Origin: CAYVMN01 sp964452575
Lineage (GTDB): Bacteria; Desulfobacterota; DSM-4660; Desulfatiglandales; Desulfatiglandaceae
Assembly: GCA_964452575.1 (NCBI GenBank)
Contig: CAYVMN010000030.1
Span: 1-27,488 of the forward strand
Reading direction: 5' to 3'
DNA: 27,488 nucleotides
Below, one piece after another: positions 14,715-22,324 of this stretch; within the stretch, counting starts at the first letter, position 1; every line of letters starts with the position of its first letter. Both the position numbers and the translations under genes were made by a program. The notes beneath the pieces were generated by a model. That model had not been told where the DNA came from, ran no database searches, and saw only the letters and a program-made list of their open reading frames with translations.

Positions 14715-16193
14715 GTGATCTCCCAGAGCAGTGAGCTAATAACCAGAGGTCAGGTGAAGAGCCTTTTCATCACCCTGATCCTTGTCTTTGCTATCATGTT
14801 CCTGCTCTTTATGTCCTACAAGGTGGGTGTGATCGGAATCCTCCCAAACTGCTTTCCCATAATCGTCAGTTTCGGTTTGATGGGCTGGGTGGGTATTCCG
14901 CTGTCACTGGCGACCAGCCTGGTAGCGAGCATAGCCATCGGGCTGGCCGTTGATGATACCATACACTATCTGGTCTGTTACAACCGTGAGTTCAAGAATG
15001 ATCTCGACAAAGGGAGGTCCCTTCGAGAAACCTTACAGCACATTGGGAGACCCATCATCTTCACCACCTTCACCATAGGTGGGGGCTTTTCTATACTGAT
15101 GCTCTCCAGCTTCAAGCCCACTGCCATATTTGGTCTGCTGATGGTAATTACAATGTTCTCGGCCCTTGTGGGTGATCTTATCCTCCTCCCCTCCCTGATG
15201 CTCCATGTAGAGCTGGTCACCATCTGGGATCTCTTGAAATTAAGGCTTGGAAAGGACCCCCAGAAGGGGATTCCCCTCTTCAAAGGTCTCTCCCGCACCC
15301 AGGTCCACTACGTCTTGATGGCGGGGACATTGAAGACATACGAGGCTGGAGAGATCATAATGAAAAAGGGCGAGATAAGCGACTCGATGTATGCCGTGAT
15401 CTCAGGGGAAATGGATGTGGTCAACCTCTTGGATGAAGGTAGGCCCGAAGGCACCGGGCGAGCAATACAGCTCATTGCAAGGCTCAAGCCCGGAGATGTG
15501 GTGGGGGAAATGGGGATGATACGATCATGCGAGAGGTCTGCCACGGTGATAGCCTGTTCATTTACGGAGCTATTGCAGATCAACGAAAAGATGATCAAGA
15601 GGCTTCAATGGCTCTACCCTCCAACGGCCCACAGGTTTTTCTTTAATCTCATGGGCATGGTGTGCGATCGCCTGGAGGCACTCACGGAATCGTTCTTGAA
15701 GGCCACCACCATCGAGGGCCTGACAGGTCTTCATACAAGGGATTTCTTTGTGGACGTGCTGGATAAAGAGATCGCCCGGTCCCGAAGATACAAGACCCCG
15801 CTTTCACTCCTTATCGTGAGTTTGGATGATCTCGATAAGGTAAACGGGCTTTATGGTCATCAGGCGACAAATGTCATACTCACTGAAACCGCCAGACTCC
15901 TGAAAGAGAATGCCCGCAAGACAGATCTCATTTGTCAGTATAATGCAAATCAGTTTGCCCTTATTCTCACTCAAACCTCATGCAATGTAGCAGGCCTTTT
16001 GGGAGAACGGATTAAGGCCCTGCTAAAGGATCACCCCTTTCAAGTTGAGTCAAATCTTATATCCCTTAGGGCCACTTTAGGTGTGGGGTCGTTTGACCCC
16101 AAATCAGAAAGGGGTGTGAAGGGGTTGATAGAAGATGCCTTTCAGGCCCTAGCGGAGGCCAGGGGGACCCGTGGAGCCTCGAAAAATGCTTGA
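14715..16193 (+). CDS. RND C-terminal helices fused to cNMP-binding-like and degenerate GGDEF domains
   Basis: A 492-residue frame in phase with the preceding one. Residues 1-165 are the second RND helix bundle (SLFITLILVFAIMFLLFMSYK; GLAVDDTIHYLVCYNREF; RPIIFTTFTIGGGFSILML). About 180-320 resembles a cyclic-nucleotide-binding domain (YEAGEIIMKKGEISDSMYAVISGEMDVV; LKPGDVVGEMGMIRSCERSATVIA). The last 160 residues are a GGDEF fold (TIEGLTGLHTRDFF; LLIVSLDDLDKVNGLYGHQATN), but the signature position reads YNANQF instead of Y-GGDEF, so cyclase activity is unlikely. GTG 14715, 18 bases after the TAG, could allow re-initiation; otherwise read-through or pseudogene. Fusion of an RND bundle with these two cytosolic modules is unusual in my knowledge. 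The protease gene follows 79 bases downstream. Confidence 0.8.
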   Translation: MISQSSELITRGQVKSLFITLILVFAIMFLLFMSYKVGVIGILPNCFPIIVSFGLMGWVGIPLSLATSLVASIAIGLAVDDTIHYLVCYNREFKNDLDKGRSLRETLQHIGRPIIFTTFTIGGGFSILMLSSFKPTAIFGLLMVITMFSALVGDLILLPSLMLHVELVTIWDLLKLRLGKDPQKGIPLFKGLSRTQVHYVLMAGTLKTYEAGEIIMKKGEISDSMYAVISGEMDVVNLLDEGRPEGTGRAIQLIARLKPGDVVGEMGMIRSCERSATVIACSFTELLQINEKMIKRLQWLYPPTAHRFFFNLMGMVCDRLEALTESFLKATTIEGLTGLHTRDFFVDVLDKEIARSRRYKTPLSLLIVSLDDLDKVNGLYGHQATNVILTETARLLKENARKTDLICQYNANQFALILTQTSCNVAGLLGERIKALLKDHPFQVESNLISLRATLGVGSFDPKSERGVKGLIEDAFQALAEARGTRGASKNA

Positions 16194-16272
16194 AAAGGGC
16201 ATGTCTCTTCGTGTATAAGCCAGGTTGTCTTTTATCACAAAGAAAATGCCTGCAATTACTGCGATTAACAAG

Positions 16273-16827
16273 ATGGAAAGGGATGAAAAAAGACACATAA
16301 TGGTCCTGGGTGTAGGAAATATCCTCTTTACCGACGAGGGTGTGGGGATTCACGTGGTTAAGGCCATGATGGAACGCTACGACTTTGGATCAAACGTGTC
16401 CTTAGAGGATGGCGGGGTCCTTGGCATGAACCTTTTGGGTGTTATCTCCGAGTCCGACTACCTAATAGTAGTCGATGCCATAAAGGAGGGAAACATGCCC
16501 GGGACCCTGTATCGGTTGCAAGGGGAAGAAATCCCAAGACGGGTATTTAAGAAAAACTCAGTCCATCAGGTGGATCTCTTGGAGGCCCTGGCCCTCTGCC
16601 AGGCCTTGGATAAGGCCCCTGAGACAGTCATCGTTGGGGTGGAACCAAAGGATATAGAAACCGTAGGCCTAGAACTGACGCCTCCGGTTAGGGAAAAGGT
16701 GGATGCACTTATCTTGATGGTCCTGGGCGAGCTTGGTCGTTTAGGAACAGAGTATAGGCCTAGAGGATTGTCTTACCAAGATCGATTGGACCGATCTTAT
16801 GGGCAGTCCGGGGGATTAAAGGATTAA
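16273..16827 (+). CDS. hynD: Hydrogenase maturation endopeptidase (HyaD/HybD family)
   Basis: The nickel-dependent protease that removes the C-terminal tail of the hydrogenase large subunit after Ni insertion. The family pattern is clear: IMVLGVGNILFTDEGVGIHVV with the metal-ligand Glu, YLIVVDAI with the ligand Asp, and SVHQVDLLEAL with the ligand His, then the VGVEPKDIETVGLELTPPV segment. The start is uncertain: TTG 16225, ATG 16246, ATG 16273 and ATG 16300 are in frame and none has a strong ribosome-binding site; I give 16273, which leaves nine residues before the first strand. Its substrate is presumably the large subunit here, which has an intact DPCxxCxxH and tail. It is separated from hypC by 2 bases. 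The symbol is by analogy. Confidence 0.88.
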   Translation: MERDEKRHIMVLGVGNILFTDEGVGIHVVKAMMERYDFGSNVSLEDGGVLGMNLLGVISESDYLIVVDAIKEGNMPGTLYRLQGEEIPRRVFKKNSVHQVDLLEALALCQALDKAPETVIVGVEPKDIETVGLELTPPVREKVDALILMVLGELGRLGTEYRPRGLSYQDRLDRSYGQSGGLKD

Positions 16828-16829
16828 TC

Positions 16830-17066
16830 ATGTGCCTGGCCATTCCTGCCAAGATTGTCAAAATCAATGATTGCATGGGTACCATCGATATGGAGGGGAC
16901 CCGCCGGGAGGTCAGCCTTCTTCTGCTCGAGGATGCGAAGATTGGGGACTATGTGATTGTGCACGCAGGTTTTGCCATCCACAAGATCGATGAGGCCGAG
17001 GCAAAGGAATCCCTAAGACTCCTTCGGAAGATGGCCTCCTTGATGACGGAGGAAGTCACGCATTAG
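16830..17066 (+). CDS. hypC: Hydrogenase assembly chaperone HypC/HybG family
   Basis: A 78-residue protein beginning with the signature MCLAIPAKI, whose Cys2 is needed for interaction with the hydrogenase large-subunit precursor and HypD during delivery of the Fe(CN)2CO group. The central VSLLLLEDAKIGDYVIVHAGFAIHKIDE is also typical. It starts 2 bases after the protease stop, with GGGGGATTAAAGG upstream, so it is co-translated. The other hyp genes are not in this window. Confidence 0.95.
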   Translation: MCLAIPAKIVKINDCMGTIDMEGTRREVSLLLLEDAKIGDYVIVHAGFAIHKIDEAEAKESLRLLRKMASLMTEEVTH

Positions 17067-17077
17067 GAGATATTTGC

Positions 17078-17107
17078 TTGACATTGATTTCTCCAGGCTA
17101 CTATAAT
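17078..17107 (+). promoter_or_regulatory. Strong sigma-70 promoter for cytochrome c3
   Basis: TTGACA at 17078-17083, an 18-base spacer and a perfect TATAAT at 17102-17107, in the gap after hypC. Transcription would begin near 17114, about 70 bases before the cytochrome c3 start. This gives the cytochrome its own supply independent of the hydrogenase genes. Confidence 0.8.
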
Positions 17108-17186
17108 TAATCTGGATTGGTCAGAAGGAAATGAGATCTATTTACGCGTCAAGGCTCGATTCAAAGGAAAGGAGGCTAAAACAGGG

Positions 17187-17609
17187 ATGAATAGGAAAAT
17201 GATGATACCTCTGGTGTTGGCACTAACGGGTCTGATCTTCCTTGCCGTAGGTGCCCTGACCGCTGCTGATGTGCCCGAAAAGATTGTTCTAAATCCGCAG
17301 GATATGGGCTATAAGAAGGTCAAGAAGGGACCCATCCAATTCTCCCATAAGAAGCACGCGGTGGACCAAAAGGTCGCTTGTACAGAATGCCACCACAATT
17401 ACAAAGATGGCAAGAATGTCTGGAAGCAAGGGGACCCGGTAAAGAAATGCAAGGATTGCCATAACCCCAACGAAAAGAAGGGAAATGTCTTGAAACTCCA
17501 GAATGCCTTTCACAAGAACTGTAAGGACTGCCATAAGGCCTTGCAGAAGGCTGGCAAGCCGGCCGGACCCTTTAAGAAATGTAATGATTGTCACGAAAAG
17601 GAGGGCTAG
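17187..17609 (+). CDS. Tetraheme cytochrome c3 (class III), periplasmic
   Basis: A 140-residue exported cytochrome. The signal peptide spans about residues 1-27 (hydrophobic core PLVLALTGLIFLAVGAL, cleavage near TAA). The mature part has four CxxCH heme sites (CTECH, CKDCH, CKDCH, CNDCH) and the histidines expected for bis-His ligation, including FSHKKHA before the first heme. It is Lys-rich, as cytochromes c3 that serve periplasmic hydrogenases usually are. It starts at ATG 17187 after AAAGGAGG. It lies downstream of the hydrogenase cluster and upstream of a bidirectional terminator. Likely role: accept electrons from the hydrogenase and formate dehydrogenase and hand them to membrane complexes. 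I cannot tell type I from type II by eye. Confidence 0.93.
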   Translation: MNRKMMIPLVLALTGLIFLAVGALTAADVPEKIVLNPQDMGYKKVKKGPIQFSHKKHAVDQKVACTECHHNYKDGKNVWKQGDPVKKCKDCHNPNEKKGNVLKLQNAFHKNCKDCHKALQKAGKPAGPFKKCNDCHEKEG

Positions 17610-17642
17610 GAACTAGCCGTCCTAGACTTAGGGTTCAAAATC

Positions 17643-17676
17643 AAAAAAGCCGCCCGTTCAAGCGAGCGGCTTTTTT
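17643..17676. terminator. Bidirectional rho-independent terminator
   Basis: AAAAAAGCCGCCCG pairs with CGAGCGGCTTTTTT with a single mismatch around a 6-base loop. A-run and T-run flank the GC stem, so it works in both directions, between the convergent cytochrome c3 and ferredoxin genes. Confidence 0.9.
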
Positions 17677-17737
17677 GATCTGTGGGCCGTCAAAGGCAGA
17701 TGGACCAAGGCTCTTTCGATCGTATTAGTAAGAACCC

Positions 17738-17926
17738 TTAGATTTCAGTGATAGTAATTGCCTCCTGATCACAGACCTCGACACAGCTTTCGCATCCAAG
17801 GCACTCTTCAGCGTTTACAGGTACCGACTTACCATCCTCCATCTCATAGACATCCACAGGACAGACCTCAACGCATTCCTCACACCCCTCACATTTGTCA
17901 TGATCAACCACTACTTCGTATGCCAT
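17738..17926 (-). CDS. Small 2[4Fe-4S] ferredoxin
   Basis: A 62-residue bacterial-type ferredoxin with two complete cluster motifs: CEGCEECVEVCP and CLGCESCVEVCD. It is very acidic, as cytoplasmic ferredoxins are, and lacks a signal peptide. GGAGGG lies 8 bases before the ATG at 17926. It is a monocistronic gene between the cytochrome c3 terminator and the dsrP end, on the same strand as the dsr operon but separated from it by over 400 bases with its own possible promoter. It could supply electrons to sulfite reduction or other low-potential reactions; the partner is unknown. Confidence 0.95.
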   Translation of the reverse strand: MAYEVVVDHDKCEGCEECVEVCPVDVYEMEDGKSVPVNAEECLGCESCVEVCDQEAITITEI

Positions 17927-18028
17927 ATGTCAAACCCTCCTAACTTATTGTGATAAGATGACCTATTAAAGACCCCGGCGGTTTCTAGTCTACCTCGGTT
18001 CAGGCTCGCCATAGCGAAATTAGCGGCT

Positions 18029-18057
18029 TACTTAGCAGAGTAGATTTTTACTGTCAA
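18029..18057 (-). promoter_or_regulatory. Possible ferredoxin promoter
   Basis: On the minus strand, a perfect TTGACA (18057-18052), 17 bases, then a poor TAAGTA (18034-18029), about 100 bases upstream of the ferredoxin start. The -35 and position are the support; the -10 is weak. Confidence 0.4.
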
Positions 18058-18082
18058 GCCTTTTTTACGCCATTTCATCCAC

Positions 18083-18111
18083 TTGACATGGTTACAGGGG
18101 GCCAATAGAAT
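18083..18111 (+). promoter_or_regulatory. Sigma-70 promoter before the VOC gene remnant
   Basis: TTGACA (18083-18088), a 17-base spacer and TAGAAT (18106-18111). It points at the start codon at 18168, with GAGGG 5 bases before that ATG. Both expression signals are intact although the gene they serve is not. Transcripts would run antisense into the end of dsrP. Confidence 0.65.
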
Positions 18112-18167
18112 CACGGAAAAAATTTGAGCTTATTCAACCGGTTAAACATGCAAAACAGAGGGACATC

Positions 18168-18404
18168 ATGAGACTCTACACAGGTATCAATCACCTTGCA
18201 ATGGCAACGGCCGACATGGACTGTACCATACGGTATTGGAGGGATCTCCTTGAAAAAGACAAGCATATCTATCCTGGTGAGGGAAAAGAACTGATCGAAG
18301 ACAATAAAGGGTTTGGTAGCCGGAGAAAATCCGAGCCCAGGGGAGACGAGGCTACGCAGCCATCTCCTCCTTTACCGAAACTGCGATCTTATAAAAGACC
18401 GTAA
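18168..18404 (+). pseudogene. Remnant of a VOC/glyoxalase-family gene
   Basis: The first 28 or so residues (YTGINHLAMATADMDCTIRY then WRDLL) are the typical opening strand and helix of vicinal-oxygen-chelate proteins (glyoxalase/bleomycin-resistance/dioxygenase fold), including the first metal-ligand-type His. After that the similarity stops, and the remaining 50 residues are low-complexity and run antisense into dsrP. VOC domains need at least about 110 residues, so the gene has lost its 3' part. Promoter and ribosome-binding site are intact, pointing to a fairly recent deletion or rearrangement near 18250-18350. A functional 78-residue peptide is possible but unlikely. Confidence 0.6.
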
Positions 18405-19509
18405 GGACAAGAAGTCCAACGGCATAAATCGCAAGGGTGATCATGACCTCAGGAGTGGTGGGCCAGTACTCAAATACCTTCCCAAATGGGTCGGGAATAA
18501 AACCTCCAGGTACCAAACTTAGACCCTTGTCGATCCATGTGGAAATTAGCACGGCCACACAGGCAAGTGCCAGTATATCCAGGTTCCGGCGCGTTGCAGG
18601 CACTATGAGAAGAATCAGGCCAAGAAAGGAAAAGAACACATATGCCCACATCCATGGAACAAACTTTCCATGCCCTTGAAGGCCTGAAAATAGGTAGACA
18701 GTAGTGTGCATACCCTCGGGGATCTGGCTGTAAAATTGGGTAAAGAGCTCAACAATGAAGAAAAAGGTGTTGATTATAAATGCGTAAGCCACAATACCTC
18801 CCAAGGTCCTTAGCTGCTTCTCGCCAGGGTCAAAGGAGGTGACTCTTTTTACGATCAGGCATAAGAGAAGGAGAAGGGCAGGGCCTGAACAGAAGGCAGA
18901 GGACAGAAACCGGGGAGCCATAATGGCACTTAGCCAGAAATGCCTTCCAGGGAGGCCAGCAAAAACAAATGCCGTTGACGTATGAATGCTGAATGCCCAG
19001 GGAATGGATATATAAATCAGTGGGCTAATCCATTTGGGGTGGTGTATGCTCTTACGTTCTGAACTCAGTACATTCCATCCAATCAATAAACACAGGATGA
19101 GGTAGCCGTTTAGGATGAGCATATTCCAGAAAAGTATGGACCTAGGCTGGGGATACATGAGTATATTAATCACTCGATTAACCTGACCAAGGTCCACAAA
19201 TACAAAAAGCCCGACCATGAGTATGGCTACCACAGCCAAAAACTCCGCAAGAACAGCGATACGGGCAAAGGCCTTATAATCATGCAGATACAATGGGATA
19301 GCTACCATCACACCCCCCGCAGCTATACCAACGAAATAGGCGTATTGCCCGATATAAAGTCCCCATGAGACATCCCTGCCCAAACCGGTTATGATCGGCC
19401 CTACCCTAAGTTGGTATAAAAAGGTCACAAAGCCCATCCCTATCATCAAAAGCAGGAATATAATCCAGCTCCAATACCTCTGACTTCCTTTTAGTGCCCT
19501 ATCAAGCAT
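18352..19509 (-). CDS. dsrP: DsrP, NrfD-family integral membrane subunit
   Basis: A 385-residue membrane protein with about ten hydrophobic helices, of the NrfD/PsrC family. In DsrMKJOP it is the second quinone-interacting membrane subunit and pairs with DsrO. Recognisable segments include YQLRVGPIITGLGRDVSWGL near the start, YAYFVGIAAGGVMVAIPLYL and FSGLQGHGKFVPWMWAYVF. Of two in-frame starts I take ATG 19509, because GAGG lies 5 bases upstream; GTG 19515 overlaps that site. It follows dsrO by 14 bases and is the last gene of the operon. Its stop overlaps the antisense end of the VOC remnant. Confidence 0.93.
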   Translation of the reverse strand: MLDRALKGSQRYWSWIIFLLLMIGMGFVTFLYQLRVGPIITGLGRDVSWGLYIGQYAYFVGIAAGGVMVAIPLYLHDYKAFARIAVLAEFLAVVAILMVGLFVFVDLGQVNRVINILMYPQPRSILFWNMLILNGYLILCLLIGWNVLSSERKSIHHPKWISPLIYISIPWAFSIHTSTAFVFAGLPGRHFWLSAIMAPRFLSSAFCSGPALLLLLCLIVKRVTSFDPGEKQLRTLGGIVAYAFIINTFFFIVELFTQFYSQIPEGMHTTVYLFSGLQGHGKFVPWMWAYVFFSFLGLILLIVPATRRNLDILALACVAVLISTWIDKGLSLVPGGFIPDPFGKVFEYWPTTPEVMITLAIYAVGLLVLTVFYKIAVSVKEEMAA

Positions 19510-19523
19510 GGCCACCTCACATC

Positions 19524-20315
19524 CTATATAATATAAAAAACATTTGGGTTAGTCCCCAATTCGGGTTTGCGGCGAATAGTAAAGTCGTGCCGAAGTGCCT
19601 TTCTCACATTTGAGCCGGGATTGGCAAGATCCCCAAAGATCAATACGTCTTTTTTGATCTTGTTTGCCTCCTCCACACAGGCAGGAAGTTGCCCTTTGGC
19701 CAGTCGTTCATCGCAAAAGGTGCACTTCTCAACCACGCCAATGGTCCTCGTAGGAAATTCCCGGTTAGTCGGAAAATCAGGATTTAGCTTTTTTGGTGCC
19801 TTTCTAGGATCCCCCCAGTTAAAGCTTCTGGCCCCGTAAGGACACGCTGCCATGCAGAAGCGGCATCCTATACACCGATGCCAATCCATCATCACGACAC
19901 CGTCATCCCTCTGCCATGTGGAGCGAGTAGGACATACCCTGCAGCAAGGGGGATTTGAACAATGATTGCAAAGGAGCAGAAATGCCTTGTCCTTCATGTC
20001 CTGAGAGTCATAGTCGTGCAGGTTATCAGGAAAGGCGTGCTCGAAGACATCCTCCCATATCCATTTTATTTCGATCCTTGGGTTTCCCCAGTTGGGAATG
20101 TTGTGGGCGTTATTGCAGGCGTCCCGGCATCTGTCCGTAATCTCTTTATTCATCCGGCGCATGTCGATCACCATGGCCCATCTTTTTCCTTTCGTGAGGG
20201 GAACTGCCGCCTCCAGCTTCCCCGGGGCCAGTAACTCAAAGGCGCTCTTGCCTCCCAGCCCCGCCAATGCGGAAAGACCGGCGATCTTCAAAAATTGTCT
20301 TCTGTCTACGCCCAT
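19524..20315 (-). CDS. dsrO: DsrO, periplasmic iron-sulfur subunit
   Basis: A 263-residue ferredoxin-like protein of the DMSO-reductase beta-subunit kind. It starts with a twin-arginine signal (DRRQFLKIAG and a hydrophobic stretch), so it is exported and sits on the periplasmic side of DsrP. Four cysteine groups can be seen: CRDAC, CNHCSNPPCCRVCP, CIGCRFCMAACP and CTFCDERLAKGQLPACVEEA. In the complex it probably moves electrons between DsrJ and DsrP. Its ATG shares one base with the dsrJ stop (TAATG), so translation is coupled. Confidence 0.95.
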   Translation of the reverse strand: MGVDRRQFLKIAGLSALAGLGGKSAFELLAPGKLEAAVPLTKGKRWAMVIDMRRMNKEITDRCRDACNNAHNIPNWGNPRIEIKWIWEDVFEHAFPDNLHDYDSQDMKDKAFLLLCNHCSNPPCCRVCPTRSTWQRDDGVVMMDWHRCIGCRFCMAACPYGARSFNWGDPRKAPKKLNPDFPTNREFPTRTIGVVEKCTFCDERLAKGQLPACVEEANKIKKDVLIFGDLANPGSNVRKALRHDFTIRRKPELGTNPNVFYII

Positions 20316-20701
20316 TACTTCTTCTCCTCCGGCTCAATGTGGCAGTCCCAGCAATAAGGAACCACGTTCAGATAATTGTGGCACTGGTCGCAAAATTTGG
20401 ACTTGTTGGAATGGCAGTCCATGCATGTTGCCTGGAGGCTCTCATAATAGATCTTTCCGTTTGGGGACGTGAAAAACCTCTTATTCTCACGGACCACTCT
20501 TTGCCTCCATTCATCCAGCAAATTGAAGTGAGAGGATCTCATATATGAAGTGGTCGTCACACACTGCTTTGCCTCTCTTGCCTTTGGCGTAAGCTGGGGA
20601 TCCGGTGGCTTGGCGGCCTTCCCCGCATCATAGAAGAATGGGGCCAGCAGTAAGCCGATGCCTATGACCAGTCCCGCGATGATCTTACCTCCGTCATACA
20701 T
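20315..20701 (-). CDS. dsrJ: DsrJ, triheme cytochrome c
   Basis: A 128-residue membrane-anchored cytochrome with three CxxCH sites (CMDCH, CDQCH, CWDCH). The N-terminus has one hydrophobic helix (IIAGLVIGIGLLLAPFFY) that acts as an uncleaved anchor. A further conserved Cys (KQCVTTTSYMRSSHF) is the one known from DsrJ studies as a ligand of the unusual His/Cys heme. I start at ATG 20701 because GAGG precedes it by 4 bases and the anchor begins there; the longer frame from 20770 would add 23 hydrophilic residues. The start lies 8 bases inside the end of dsrK. Confidence 0.95.
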   Translation of the reverse strand: MYDGGKIIAGLVIGIGLLLAPFFYDAGKAAKPPDPQLTPKAREAKQCVTTTSYMRSSHFNLLDEWRQRVVRENKRFFTSPNGKIYYESLQATCMDCHSNKSKFCDQCHNYLNVVPYCWDCHIEPEEKK

Positions 20702-22322
20702 CCTCTTCTTCCTCCATTCCCGCCAGGGGTTCTCCGCGTAGATCGGTTGTCCTTTCCCCCTCTCCCTCAAATACTAGGGCATTACCAACCAACTCGTGAA
20801 CCCCGGTAACGTTCACCCCGGGCACCCAGTACTCCATCGAGGCCGTAAGGACGGCTCTATCGATGGCGCAGATACAGGCCAGCATATTCACTCCATTCTT
20901 CTCGTGCACATGCCTTACGGCGTTTGCCCTGGGCAGGCCCCCACGCATCCTCAGCTCCATGTCTTCTCCGGCATTTAGGCCGGCGCCGCTCCCGCAGCAG
21001 AACGTCTGTTCGCGTATGGTCTCCGCCGGCATTTCGTAGAAGTTGTTACACACATTCTTGATCACATACCTTGGCTCTTCAAAGATCCCCATGCCCCTGG
21101 AGGTGTTACATGAGTCATGGTATGTTACTACCAGGTGATCATTTCTGGCTCGGTCGAGTCTCAGTTTATTGTGCTTCATCAGGTCAGCAGTAAACTCGGT
21201 TATGTGAACCATCTTTGTGGTCTTTGCATTTTCGAACCTTGTACCGGTAATGGGGGAGACCGGTTCTTCAAGGAAATCTGGTGGGCCGTTCCAGGTGTCC
21301 ATATACTGATTGAGGACCCGCCACATATGCCCGCATTCGCCGCCAAGGAGCCACCTGACCCCCAGTCGCTTGGCCTCGGCGTACATCTTTGCGTTGAGGC
21401 GCTTTGCCATATCATGAGAGGTGAAAAAGCCGAAGTTCCCTCCTTCAGAGGCATAGGTGCTCCAGGTTATGTCCAGCCCCATGTCCTGGAGGTAATGGAA
21501 GAGCATGAGATAACCCATGCAGGTGTAAGTGCCGGGGTCGGCGAAGACGTCTCCGGAGGGTGTAATGAAGAGGATCTCCGCACCTTTTCTGTTAAAGCTG
21601 GGTTCTACCCGGATGCCGGTTATCTCCTCGATCTCGTCAACAAAGAAGTCGATCATATCCTTGTATGCATGGGGCTGAATCCCCAGGTGATTTCCTGTTC
21701 GATAGCAGTTGGCAACAGGCGCGGCAATCCAGTCGGTATTGAGGCCCAGCAGATTGGTCAGCTCCCTTCCGATCATGGTGATTTCGGCGGTATCGATACC
21801 ATAGGGGCAGAAGAGGGAGCAGCGGCGACACTCTGTGCACTGATAGAGGTAGTACCATAACTCCTTTAGGACATCCTCGGTCAGTTCCCTGGCACCTGCC
21901 AGGATACCGAAGATCCTGCCCCCTACGGTAAAATACTTTCGATAGACAGATCTCAAGAGTTCCGCCCTGAGGACGGGCATATTCTTTGGATCGCCTGACC
22001 CGATAAAGAAATGGCATTTGTCGGCACATGCCCCGCACCTGACGCAGATGTCCATGAAGAGCTTGAAGGAGCGGAACCTCTCAAGGCGTTCCTTGATCCC
22101 GTCCAGGAAGATATCCTTCCAGTTCTCCGGTAGATGCCAGTCTTCCTGAACAGGGTTCCATTCTCTTGCGAAGGGCATGCCAACGTATTCAAGGTTCTTA
22201 GGCCTTGAGGCATAGCAATAGATGCCCGGTTTGATCTCGGCTGGTTCCCTGATCCATCCCCTGAAAAGCGGAGGCATGTGATCAATCTGAGCGAGTTGCG
22301 CTGGTTTCGGTGTGTCTGCCAT
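20694..22322 (-). CDS. dsrK: DsrK, HdrD-like catalytic iron-sulfur subunit
   Basis: A 542-residue cytoplasmic subunit related to heterodisulfide reductase HdrD. Two [4Fe-4S] ferredoxin motifs are present (CVRCGACADKCHF; CTECRRCSLFCPYG). They are followed by the CCG-type regions: GGECGHMW and the C-terminal TYHDSCNTSRGMG with TFCCGSGAGLNAG and ACICAIDR, which in this family hold the special catalytic [4Fe-4S] cluster. In sulfate reducers DsrK is thought to reduce the DsrC trisulfide made by dissimilatory sulfite reductase. GGAG lies 5 bases before ATG 22322, inside the end of dsrM. The C-terminus is acidic (MEEEEDV). Length is normal for the family. Confidence 0.97.
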   Translation of the reverse strand: MADTPKPAQLAQIDHMPPLFRGWIREPAEIKPGIYCYASRPKNLEYVGMPFAREWNPVQEDWHLPENWKDIFLDGIKERLERFRSFKLFMDICVRCGACADKCHFFIGSGDPKNMPVLRAELLRSVYRKYFTVGGRIFGILAGARELTEDVLKELWYYLYQCTECRRCSLFCPYGIDTAEITMIGRELTNLLGLNTDWIAAPVANCYRTGNHLGIQPHAYKDMIDFFVDEIEEITGIRVEPSFNRKGAEILFITPSGDVFADPGTYTCMGYLMLFHYLQDMGLDITWSTYASEGGNFGFFTSHDMAKRLNAKMYAEAKRLGVRWLLGGECGHMWRVLNQYMDTWNGPPDFLEEPVSPITGTRFENAKTTKMVHITEFTADLMKHNKLRLDRARNDHLVVTYHDSCNTSRGMGIFEEPRYVIKNVCNNFYEMPAETIREQTFCCGSGAGLNAGEDMELRMRGGLPRANAVRHVHEKNGVNMLACICAIDRAVLTASMEYWVPGVNVTGVHELVGNALVFEGEGERTTDLRGEPLAGMEEEEDV

Positions 22323-22324
22323 GT

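Noticed and set aside
21117..21860. Plus-strand open frame (247 codons) within dsrK
   Set aside because: Antisense to the conserved CCG region of DsrK, with no family signature.
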